The notes beneath the pieces were generated by a model. That model had not been told where the DNA came from, did not search any database, and saw nothing but the letters and a program-made list of their open reading frames with translations. From positions 25,245,783-25,309,782 of the forward strand of contig CM119267.1 in assembly GCA_051294375.1 (NCBI GenBank): 64,000 nucleotides of DNA, in the 5' to 3' direction. The position numbers and the translations under genes are program-made. Source of the DNA: Paraspadella gotoi (lineage: Eukaryota; Chaetognatha). Below, one piece after another: positions 54,999 through 64,000 of the stretch. Numbering within the stretch: the stretch's first letter is position 1; each line of letters starts with the position of its first letter.

Positions 54999-56840
54999 AT
55001 GACGTCCGCCATGTCGCCATCTTTGTTTCCCGACGGTGACGATGACCTCGCTGACTTGTCTTTGATGATGGAGGCGTTCGCCGAAGCCTGGGTCGTTTCT
55101 AACCCTTCCTCCACCTTCCTTTCTGACGTTGACGACGAGGGCGCTCATTTTTCTGAAAACCGAGAAGTCGGTAAAGATTCGCCCAGCGCTGAAATGGACG
55201 ACGTTATCAAAGATAAAGCGATTGTGGATGAAAATAATTGTTCGACAGAGGCAACATCAAATTCTCAGATCGAAAGCAATACCATAAACGAGGCCCAACT
55301 TCAAAATTCTGACCGGCCATTGGAGGCCAATGGAGAACTGTCATGTCCTTTAATCAACTCGCTCAATCCTTCGTCCATTTCTAAAGGGCAGGATACGGTC
55401 GACCTCATTGTGCCTCCATCATCTCCCGATCTCTCACAACCAAGAGACTTTTCCGTAGAGTGCGAGATCGAAGACGCGACTCGATCGCCGATCCCCTGGC
55501 GTCGCCGTCTAATCTTGGGAAGTTGGATCAAGGCTAAAGACTTGGCCCAATTTGTTCTTTTGAAGGCGGGACGAATCGGGTCTAAGGCCGACGTGCCGAG
55601 GACCCGAGTCTTTCTCTCCATTCCACCCTGGCAACCGTTGGATCTGAGAGCGCTCGTCAAGAATTTGCTCGTGAGCGTCGGCGAGTTTTTAAAGCCACTG
55701 AAGGACGCCGAGCAAGTGACGATTAAGGTTAATATGAGAGAAGGAGAGAGAGTTTGATCGCTTGTATATTGACGAATGATTTGGCTATTTATTTTTAGTC
55801 GGCTAGACGTAAATTAATATGACACTTTGCGCTATCTGTCTGTCTGTTCTTCCTGGTTTGTTTTAAACTGGATGTGCCTCACTGCCTATCTCTGAGCCTG
55901 CGAGTCCCTTTGCCTTGCATCAGGTCGTCGTGGACGAGTGGCGGCGCAAAGATCTCCTCTTCAAGTGGAACGACGAAGCTGTGCGCACGACTCTGACGGC
56001 CTTATTGAGGCACTACTCTCAAAAGCGGTTGGCCGCCCTTTGTCCTTTGTCGCAGTCTTATATCTCCACCATCGTCGCCAGTTCCGCCGCCGAATCTAAA
56101 TCTCGAATTCAAATTTCCGAATCCAAATGCGCCGAGTTTGGAATTTGGTTCGAACAATTCACGAAAAGAGTCATTTCCTCCGCCGCCGCTTCTGCAGCCG
56201 CCGCTGTCCCCGCGACCGCCTCAGCCGCTGCCGTCGCGAAGGGAGAGTGCGGACCTGATCAACGCCCCATTCAGGCAGGGCGAGGGAAATATTGGGTTTA
56301 ATTTGGGCTAATAGTAACTTTATCTTATGAAATAAATTGGTGGAAAAAGGATGATGATATTGTGGCGAATCCTAAATTAGCCTACCGTAGTTCACCAACC
56401 GTGAGTCCGGGTTCAATCCCCTCACGGTACCGCTGGTTAAGTGTGATGTGGTGTCGGCATAAACACGCCAGTGACATGGGGTGGTTACTGCAGGTCCAAA
56501 GCCCTGAGCGCCAGCTTTCGGGATACGCCTCACACCCCGGGAATCACACATTTCTCCCCGTTTGCTAGCTAATACTTATCATTGCCCCATTCATTGAACC
56601 CCGCGTCCTAGATCTCTTTCCACGCCGACCACGAACTCCCGCAGCTCAAGCGTTGGTTCGCCGATCACCCGGTGCCGACGGAGGCGGAGTTCGCTTCCTT
56701 CGCCTCCGCCCTCAACGGAGGCGCTTGGCGGCAGCGGAGCGATCGCGTCCGGGTGACCGAAGACAAGTTGAGGAACTGGTGGAAAAACGAGCGAGCGAGG
56801 ATGAGGAGGAGCGAGAGGAGGAAGAGGAAAGTGGATGAGT

Positions 56841-56842
<2 letters not shown>
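54999..56842 (+). CDS. SATB/Dve-family homeobox transcription factor
   Basis: Three exons, 54999-55727, 55924-56295 and 56612-56842, join in phase to 443 aa. The N-terminal 180 residues are acidic and Ser/Asn-rich. A ULD-like part (LDLRALVKNLLVSVGEF, AEQVTIK) leads into a CUTL domain (about 250-325: WNDEAVRTTLTALLRHYSQK, LCPLSQSYISTIVASS, SKCAEFGIWFEQFTKR), the signature of SATB1/2 and Drosophila Defective proventriculus. The C-terminal homeodomain (about 365-435) ends with recognition helix VTEDKLRNWWKNERARMRRS and a basic tail. The CUT repeats of vertebrate SATB are absent, as in Dve. It probably acts as a DNA-binding regulator or chromatin organiser. The last intron holds a tRNA-derived insertion. 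Confidence 0.87.
56381..56575 (+). mobile_element. tRNA-derived SINE-like insertion in the SATB/Dve gene intron 2
   Basis: A T-arm-like hairpin CCGTGAG/CTCACGG (56399-56405 with 56421-56427) encloses a B box GGTTCAATCCC (56410-56420). Upstream tRNA sequence is degenerate (CTACCGTAGTTCACC). The rest is GC-rich and unrelated to coding. It fits a Pol III-type SINE rather than an intact tRNA gene. Confidence 0.5.
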
Positions 56843-56884
<42 letters not shown>

Positions 56885-57053
56885 TGAATCTCGTTAGTTT
56901 AATTGTTGTTAGTTTTTTTTTTTCATATTTCAGTAACATTCATCTTTTAATTTATAATTTGCCAATTGCCATATTCATTCATTCATTCATTCATTCATTC
57001 ATTATTCTTTTAAGTTTTTACTGTTTTCACTTGAGTTGAAAGCGACCGCTAGA
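56843..57053. repeat. (GA)n and (ATTC)n microsatellites
   Basis: A GA microsatellite starts at the SATB/Dve stop (about 56841-56882), and an ATTC tetranucleotide run lies at about 56973-57003. The spacer is otherwise AT-rich. Confidence 0.85.
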
Positions 57054-59974
57054 ATGGCGAACTATACGCCTCACCTCTTCACTCACGCGATGCGACGCGT
57101 GCCTCGTCAAGTGGCTCAATTTCCTGAGAGACTCAAGTTTAAGAACCGAATGACGCGTCACAAAAAGGCCAATAACGCTTTCGTCCAGCCCAAGGCTGTC
57201 GTATACCCAATGGAGGAGGAGGTACTGTACAGTAAGGCGTAGTAATATTTCTAAATTTAACTTTAATTAAAATTCTAAAAGTGAGGAACGATCAACATTA
57301 TACTAATGAACATTTAAATATTAAAAAAATTTATAATAAATTTTATAATTTACGCAGTAGGCCATATACTAGTACTAATCCAATAAATGTTAAAATTTCA
57401 AAACAGTTTTTTCTAAATTTTTTTGCAGATTTGGATTCGTCATAAAAAGTTGATAAAAAGAAATATAATTCTTTTTGAAAAATTCCTTCATTAAGTGGGT
57501 CAAAATTTAGAAAAAGCTATATTTTAACCCACTTAATGAAAGAATTTTTAATAATGATTTGTTTTTTTTTTATCAACTTTTGACGAGGAATTCAAATCTG
57601 CAATCAAAATTAAGAAAAGCCTATTTTGAATTTTTTCGATTTTATTCTACTATAAATAAATATAGCCTACTTCGAAAATTAAAAAACATAAAATTATGTT
57701 TTTTTACAAATTAATGTTCACTGATGGTATGTTGTTCATAATTGACTTTTAGAATTTCCGTACGTAACTTTCACTACGCTTTACTGTACAGTGTACATTA
57801 GGGTCAAGTGAAAGTTAGGAATTGAAATTTAGCAATTATATTTTGAAAATTATCATATTAGTGAATACTAATCTGTAGTTATTTTTCTTTTTTTTATAAA
57901 TATAGTAGCCCAGTCAGCTTATTTTGTATATAGTATTACCCTTATATAATGTCAAAATTTTAAAATGTTTTTTTTTTTATTCTGAGAATAGATTAAGATT
58001 CCTTGTTAAAAGTTGATAAAAGAAAATATAAATTTTTATCAAAAATTATGTTATTAAGTAGGTTAAAATTATAAAAAAACTATATTTTTAAATTGGAAAT
58101 TGAAAATCGGTGTCTTAATTATAGTTTTTAACATTTTTGACTAACTTAATAAAATATTTTTTAAAAAGAATTATACTTTCTTTTATCCACTTTTTGTAAG
58201 GAATCCAAATCCGATCTTAAAATTAGAAAATTAGCCTATTATATACTTATTACTATGTATAAATATAGCTCACTGGTGCCCACTAATGTATAAAATTAAA
58301 AAATAAATTTACCAAAGTATTTTTAATGGTTTTTATGTTCATGTTTTATATGCTAAATTTTAATTTTCTAAAATTTTATAATTTTCACATCACTCTAGTG
58401 TACATGTGCTTAATAAGGATCACTATAACGAATAATATCTGCTTACCTAGATCATAAGCTACTTAGTAAATAATTATATAACAAAATAAATAAATAAGAA
58501 AAATACCTCTTAAGATTATTATTAGTACTAATCGTATTATTATTTTTAGTTTTAGTATTATTATTATTATTATTATATCAAAACGCGTCGATGATCAAGT
58601 CGAACGCAATTTCAAAGTTTTAAACCATTCGATTTTTCCTTTACCCCTAAGCTGGCAGCGTGGCGCGGTGGACGCCCTTACACTCAGGAGGAACTGTGGA
58701 ACGTCTCGTTGATGTTTCCAATGCAACGTCTGGATCGGATCGCGGACTCTGTCACCCAACTCGTCCGTCAGGAGAGGATCGAAGGGAGGAAGGTCGACTT
58801 GGAGGTAAGGAGGATCGTTTCAATCATCAATAGTTCCTCACTTATCTCATTCTCATTCTCTCTCTCTCTCTCTGTCAACCCGCGCAGGATGTCCGTCCCT
58901 ACGCTGAACTCTTGATCCAACTTGCGGCGCGGAACGGAGATCGGCATCGACCCACGATGGAGATGGTCGACTTTTACCTCAAGGAGAAAGACCTCGTTCC
59001 CAAACTCTTCGACGTTCTCGTTCCCAGATTCGCCTCTTTTCGGTGCTAATTTTTTTCGCTTTCGTTGATGTTAATCCATTAATTAATCCTTTCTCATAAT
59101 ATTTTTTTTTCAGGTCGTGTTTCACCAGCCTCTACACGCTCCCTCCCGAAGATCTTCGAGTGGCTCGTCAACGGAATAAGTTGCAGCTACAGATGCGCGG
59201 AATTCTCGAGCTCAAGGTTTTTTTGCGGAAGTGGGGAAATGGGGACGGAGAGTTGGAGGGTTTGGGAAAATTTTTGCTGACAGGAGAGAGACAGGGTTGT
59301 AGTGAACGATCGAGTAAGGAGGAAAATGGATGAGTTGTTCTTGGGCGGAAAAAAGAGATATATGTATATTGTTGCAAATTCGATGGTTTATGTGGAGACG
59401 AGGAGACGAACTCATTAGTGGAATTTTTTGTAGAGAACTTACCTCGTTTCGGCATTGTTTGGCTCGGCGAAAATCAGTTGATTTTGAATATACTCAATCT
59501 CGATTTTAGAATCGAAATTTTGATCAAAGCAACAAAACGAGATTACAATAAAAATCATAATTAAATTTAAACTTTAAATAAACACGAACCTTTTCCTTTC
59601 ACCCCAAGGGAAATCCTTGGCCGGCTGTGATTCCCAATCGCCGCGACCACTCTGGCCTCCTCACTAACGTCCTTCTTCGCGCTGCCCGCTCCGCCCGCGA
59701 AGAGGAGCTCGACCGTCGGGCGCGACGGAGCGTCGCCGAAAAAGTTGACGCTGTCGGCGAGAGCTTGGAGGCGCCATCGATCGAGGCCGTCGCATCCATG
59801 ACGTCGGCGACAGATTCTTACTTGAACTTAGTCGACGAAGACGTCGAAAGACTCGAACTACGAGTCGAGGACGATCGAGCTGACGACGGCGTAGACGATG
59901 TTGACGATGATGACGACGACGATGTCAATATTCAAATAAAAAATTTGGATCTAAATCTTTCGACGAGAAGTTAA
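57054..59974 (+). CDS. MRPL17: Mitochondrial ribosomal protein bL17m
   Basis: Five exons join in phase to 314 aa: 57054-57221, 58652-58804, 58888-59042, 59114-59216 and 59609-59974. Residues about 85-200 match L17: RIADSVTQLVRQERIEGRKV, DVRPYAELLIQLAARNGDRH, MEMVDFYLKEKDLVPKLFDV, LVPRF, then LKGNPWPAVIPNRRDHSGLL. bL17m is a large-subunit protein of the mitoribosome near the exit tunnel. The first exon encodes an Arg-rich, acid-poor leader (THAMRRVPRQVAQFPERLKF) suited to mitochondrial import; its link to the rest rests on matching phase. The tail of about 100 aa is acidic (DDVDDDDDDDVN), and the protein is much longer than vertebrate MRPL17. Intron 1 (1.4 kb) is full of inverted repeats. Confidence 0.85.
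57222..57796. mobile_element. Long-inverted-repeat element at the 5' splice site of MRPL17 intron 1
   Basis: The start of the intron (GTACTGTACAGTAAGGCGTAGT, then ATTCTAAAAGTGAGGAACG and ATACTAATGAACATT) is the imperfect reverse complement of 57700-57796 (AATGTTCACTGATGGTATG, TGACTTTTAGAATTTC, ACTACGCTTTACTGTACAGT). The arms are about 95 bp. The foldback 57425-57601 is nested inside. Confidence 0.55.
57425..57601. mobile_element. Foldback element copy 2
   Basis: 177-bp near-palindrome. The left arm starts GCAGATTTGGATTC and ends TTAAGTGGGTCAAAAT. The right arm starts ATTTTAACCCACTTAA and ends GAATTCAAATCTGC. Arms are about 80 bp with a short loop. Confidence 0.75.
57996..58206. mobile_element. 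Foldback element copy 3
   Basis: Diverged relative of copy 2. The left arm has GATTCCTTGTTAAAAGTTGA and TTAAGTAGGTTAAAAT. The right arm has TTTTTGACTAACTTAATAAA and TCCACTTTTTGTAAGGAATC. The centre is longer and AT-rich. Confidence 0.6.
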
Positions 59975-60199
59975 AACTTTTTAAATAAAGAGTTAACACT
60001 GTGATTAATCATTTTGTTTGGATTTTTTGTTGCAGGCGATCGATAAATATCGAAATAACTGACATTATGGACATATCTCAATCCGTGACTTTTTATAATT
60101 AGTATTTCGATTATTTATAAAAGACAAAGACACCAACTCGGTTGTCAGTCGAAGAGAGACGATATTCGATAAAGTCGATTGCAAACACCAAATTTGGTC

Positions 60200-63100
60200 A
60201 TGTTCAAAAAACCCAAACGGAACTTTCGAAAACGACAGGACAGCGACGTCGAAGACGAAGACGATGCTGCCGCTTCCGGCTTTTCCGGCCCCTTCGTCTC
60301 TCATTCCTCCGGTTCCGTTACCGACGCAGTGCGCGGTCCCGTAGTCATTCGAACCCAAATCGGCGGTGGCGGCGGCGGGACAGTCCCGCTCATGGATCAA
60401 AAGCCCTTCGTTCCAGGGTTTCACCGCGAGGTAAGTTCAGCGCTAAATGCTATTTTACTGTTAGTAAAATTGCTGTGACACTGTGAAGTCCATTAGCAAT
60501 TCGTTAACGGAATCAATGAATTCTAATAAATCAATCAATCCATTTGACAGGCTGCGACGGAAGACCTTGACGGATTGAGTGAGTTTGAGTTGGCGCAGAA
60601 ACTCAAATCTCAATCGCGGGAAAAGAAGAAAAAGAAAAAGGAGATGATGAAAGAGACGCCGCCCTCGTCTCTTCTTAGCTTCGACGCTTTGGAAGACGCC
60701 GATGTCGAACAGCCTTTCAAGATCAAAAAATCGAAGGTATGAAATTGGAATAACCAATATAAAAATTGTCAAGTTTTAATAAATTTCTTACTGTTATTAT
60801 TCTTTTTATCGTCGCAATCGCTTTGCGGTTGCAACGATCTCGTAAGTCGTAACGCTTTTGGGCATAAGTGGCGTAGGCGTCGTCGTCGTCGTCGTCTTCG
60901 TCGTCGGTGTTCCAAATTATAGATCGCCTTTTTGATGATTAAATTGACAATCGCAAAATATATATATTTTTTTCTGTTTATAAATTAATTTTATTTTCTC
61001 AAATTTTATTTTTTTTAGTATCAAAATTTGTCGTCAATCCAGATTTTTCTTATGCGATTGCGACGATCCTTGTGCTTTTAAGATTTTTAATATCCTTTTC
61101 TCCGTATTTCAGGAGAGCAGAAGATTGGAGCGAGAAATGAAGAAGGAGAAACGTTTGGAGAAAGCGAGGAGGAAGATGGAGGAGGAAGGAAGAGAAGGCG
61201 TGAAGACGGAACGAGACGACGACGACGACGACGGCGACGAGGGTCACACCTTCATCGACGCCGATGGAATTCACATCCGCGTCAAGAATTTCAACGTCCC
61301 GACCTCCGTGGCGACGCCTTCGTCTACGCTCTCTGGACGAGACGTCAAGCCGTCGGCGTTGTTGGGAGGCGGAAGAGAACCGAAGCGGGAGGATGATGAT
61401 GAGGAAGATCATAGACGTAGCGCGGAAGATGACGATGATGACGACGAAGACATCGATGACTATGGCTCCTCTTCCCCGCGCGAAGACCGATTCGGCGTCT
61501 CACGTCGACGCGCCGAGGGACCCCGTCTTCAACGAATGCTGGAAGAGGGAAAAATCCCCGATGCGGCGCTCATCCATGCCGTTCGCAAGCGGCGCCAACA
61601 GTTGGCCCAAGGCAGCGGCGTCGAGGGCGGCGCTGATTTTGTGCCATTGAAAAATAAAGCGTCTGGATCTTCGAGCCGAGGAGGCGGTGCTGGAGGATCG
61701 AGGCTTGTCAGCGAGGATCAAGAGTACGACGAAGACATGACTCAACCGCTCAAGTTTTCCGTAGATCAGTACGCGGCGCAGCGACAGGTTAGTTGGGTGA
61801 AGCTGTTGGACATAAACTCTCGTCATGATCCGTCGATTATTAAACTTTAGTAGATGTTAATTAGACCTTTATTAGACTTTAATCGGTGATTAATGTTCCC
61901 AATTTGTATTAGAAGTTGTACAATTATGTTTTGTCTTTCTCTCCTAGGAAATTCGCGACAACTTTTTGGCCGCCGAGCACGGCAGCGACGACGCCGACAG
62001 CGACGATCCTGAGAACGACGAAGCTCTCCGGCGATGGGAACGCGATCAAATCAAGAAAGGATTCACCGGCGCCGGCGGAAGTGGCGCTGCTTCCGTAACC
62101 GGCGCCAACGGTGCCAGTGGCGCTGCTTCTCCGACTCCAATGGAGTCGTTGGTCGGCACTTATTACGGATGTACGTCGGACGCGGTCAACTCGGCCGTCG
62201 CCGCCGCCGCCGCCGCCTCCCTAGTCTCTGGTTCCGCCTCTTCCTCTTCAAACGGCCCCTCCGGCGCGGCGGGCAATCGTTACGCCGCCGCTGCGATGGC
62301 CGCCGCCGCCGCCTCGGCCGCCATGCCAGACTCGATATTAGATATTAAAAAGCGACTTCGATCCCGACTGGACGGGTTCGAATCCGTTGCCCGCGGTCAC
62401 CGTCAAGAACTCGATTCTCTTGAAGACTCGCTCGCTCTCACCGAGCATTCTATCCGCACTCACGACTCAGACGTGAGGCGTCTCGAAAAAAAGTATACCT
62501 TCTTCCAGGAGACTCGTTGCTACGCGACGGATCTCGTCGATTGCCTCGACGACAAGTTGCCGAAGATCGAGGCGTTGGAGGCGTCTGCCCACGCGCTCTG
62601 GCGAAAAAGGGCGGAAAGATTACAGAATCGATATCAGGTGGATTTTTGTTTTTCAGAAATTATTCGCTAAGAATTTAAAAGCTGATAACAAATATAACTT
62701 AACTAATATTACGATTTTGTTATTTCGAGGCGGACGTGCGAGACGCGGCCGCCAGATTCGCAACCTCCAATCCATCGAAGACTCTCGACGCCGAGACGAA
62801 GAGACGGCTCGTGGATCGGGAGTGTCGACGCGCGCGACGGCGCCAGGCACGGGCGGCTACGTCGGCTTCTCGCCATGAGGAGGGCCTCTCCACCGACGAC
62901 GAGGAGGCCCCTTCGGACATCCAGACATTCAGGGACGAACGCCTTCGTCTACATCAGTCGGCCGCCGAAATTTGGGACGACGTCGTCGACGATTTCCATC
63001 GATTCGATCTCGTCCTCAAGCGCTTCGAAGAATGGAAGCGGCTGCACGGCGATTCTTATCAGAACGCTTTCGTTGCCTTTTGTCTTCCGGGACTTCTAGC

Positions 63101-63838
63101 GCCTTTTGTGCGGATGGCCTTGATCGGCTGGTCCCCCTTTCCCGTCTCCTTAGACGACGGGGGCGGTTTCGAAGACTCCGAGTGGTTCCAAAAGGTGTTA
63201 ATGTACAACGCTGCCGGCGCCCGCCTTGCCGACTCCCTCTCTAACGGTCGCGCCTTCTCACCGCACCTCAATGGCGAAGCCAGCGACGACGACATCGACG
63301 ATGACGGAGGCGTCAACGTCGACAAAGACGTCGACGGAGATGAAGACTTTAAAATTATTCCTCGTCTGGTGGAGAAAGTGATCGTCCCGAAGTTGGCGTT
63401 TTTCGTTGAGGACGTCTGGAATCCCTTGTCCTCGGTGCAGACTAGAAGACTCTCCAAGCTCTTGCAACGGCTCGTCGATGAATATCCTTCCGTCCACATG
63501 GATTCTAAGAACGTTCAGGTAATGGTGGTGACTATTCTAATTAGCGAGTGCGTATTTAGTGTCAAAATTAATGTTTAAGTATTAATCATGTTGAGCGAAA
63601 TGGCCTCGAGACGATTCTCAGTTATTCTGTTTTAACTCAGGCGATGGTAAAGGCGGTTGTGGCGCGGCTTAAGCGGTGTCTTAACGAAGACGTCTACGTG
63701 CCTCTCTACTCAAAAGAGCTTTTGACCGACAAAACCTCAGAGGCTGCTGCCTTTTTTGACCGACAGCTCTGGACCTGCATCAAACTCTTTGGCCATATCT
63801 TCCAGTTTTCACAGTTTTTGGGTTTGGCTCAGTTGCAG
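60200..63838 (+). CDS. PAXBP1: PAXBP1/GCFC1, 5' part (continues past the window)
   Basis: Six exons seen, all phase 0: 60200-60430, 60551-60736, 61113-61787, 61948-62637, 62730-63518 and 63641-63838, giving 923 residues with no stop. The start MFKKPKRNFRKRQDSDVEDE is the GCFC N-terminus. Key blocks are GKIPDAALIHAVRKRRQQLA, LRRWERDQIKKG, YTFFQETRCYATDLVDCLDD, KRRLVDRECRRARRRQARAA, EGLSTDDEEAPSDI and the GCF domain (IPRLVEKVIVPKLAFFVEDV, LLQRLVDEYPSVH, YVPLYSKELL). PAXBP1 binds PAX3/7 and spliceosome components and is nuclear. Acidic runs and an Ala-rich insert (about 500-560) are lineage-specific. The donor after QLQ at 63839 suggests that another exon follows outside the window. Confidence 0.94.
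60808..61067 (+). mobile_element. Copy D (260 bp, internally deleted) of the 14-bp inverted-end repeat, in PAXBP1 intron 2
   Basis: Starts ATCGTCGCAATCGC (60808-60821) and ends GCGATTGCGACGAT (61054-61067), a perfect 14-bp inverted pair. It retains the (GTC)n tract and the TTGTCGTCAATCCAG end block but lacks the middle of copies A-C. This is the clearest definition of the element ends. Confidence 0.85.
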
Positions 63839-64000
63839 GTTCGTACGACAAAAGATTTAATACTAAACCAGTGGCTCCGCCAATACATGTAAATCGTTTT
63901 CAAGGGCTTAAACTGAACTGTTACTGCGCTATTAATAACATTTTGGTACTTAAAATATATTTTGTAAATCAAGATTTTTTTTTTTTTTGCTTACGTCATT

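Overview
The window is nuclear DNA from a multicellular animal. Genes have GT-AG introns and GC-rich exons in AT-rich noncoding DNA. The gene set includes animal-type families: a SATB/Dve-type homeobox gene, an MCL1-like BCL2 gene, protein O-mannose kinase, PALS1, a Na+/HCO3- cotransporter and PAXBP1. TAA, TAG and TGA are all used as stops. The sequence alone does not let me name the phylum; a compact invertebrate genome fits best.

Layout: SRSF1-like (211-969), CHMP2A (1566-2478), GTF3C3 (3183-6902), UMP-CMP kinase (7096-8032), PLPBP-like (8362-9210), PRELID3 (9500-10108), EIF2S1 (10523-11996), DNAJB9 (12406-13074), MCL1-like (13616-14281), PSMG4 (14908-15291), POMK (15344-16477), CSNK1D/E (18031-20677), RICH-type ARHGAP (22824-25046), ATE1 (25948-27579), INTS4 (27816-30797), SH3BP5-like (30929-32770), PALS1 (33302-37071) with an in-frame downstream coding block to 44758, SLC4 NBC-type transporter (46392-52344), mitochondrial cyclophilin (54081-54671), SATB/Dve homeobox (54999-56842), MRPL17 (57054-59974) and the 5' part of PAXBP1 (60200 to the edge). 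For most multi-exon genes I joined exons by hand and checked that phases agree from ATG to stop.

Every recognised gene lies on the + strand, often with very small gaps (52 bp between PSMG4 and POMK, 131 bp between INTS4 and SH3BP5). The only minus-strand candidate is a small secreted-peptide ORF (40410-40673) inside the large PALS1-region intron. Many genes are intronless, including 2-3 kb ones (ARHGAP, INTS4). Large introns and spacers are filled by non-autonomous repeats: a family with 14-bp inverted ends (four copies), foldback elements (three copies), a 914-bp TA-flanked element and tRNA-derived or hairpin-rich insertions.

The genes are mostly unrelated housekeeping functions: splicing, ESCRT-III, Pol III transcription, nucleotide kinase, translation initiation, ER chaperone, apoptosis, proteasome assembly, glycosylation, Integrator and mitochondrial ribosome. 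I see no pathway cluster. The most unusual items are: (1) a 441-codon open frame that follows the PALS1 UGA stop in the same frame, across five further exons, with a 9-bp GC-rich hairpin just downstream; (2) the antisense secreted-peptide ORF; (3) an intron of PALS1 made of six consecutive perfect hairpins; (4) a PLPBP homologue lacking the PLP lysine; (5) an SR protein whose RS tail is replaced by an 8-residue repeat; (6) a frame break in the SH3BP5-like gene.
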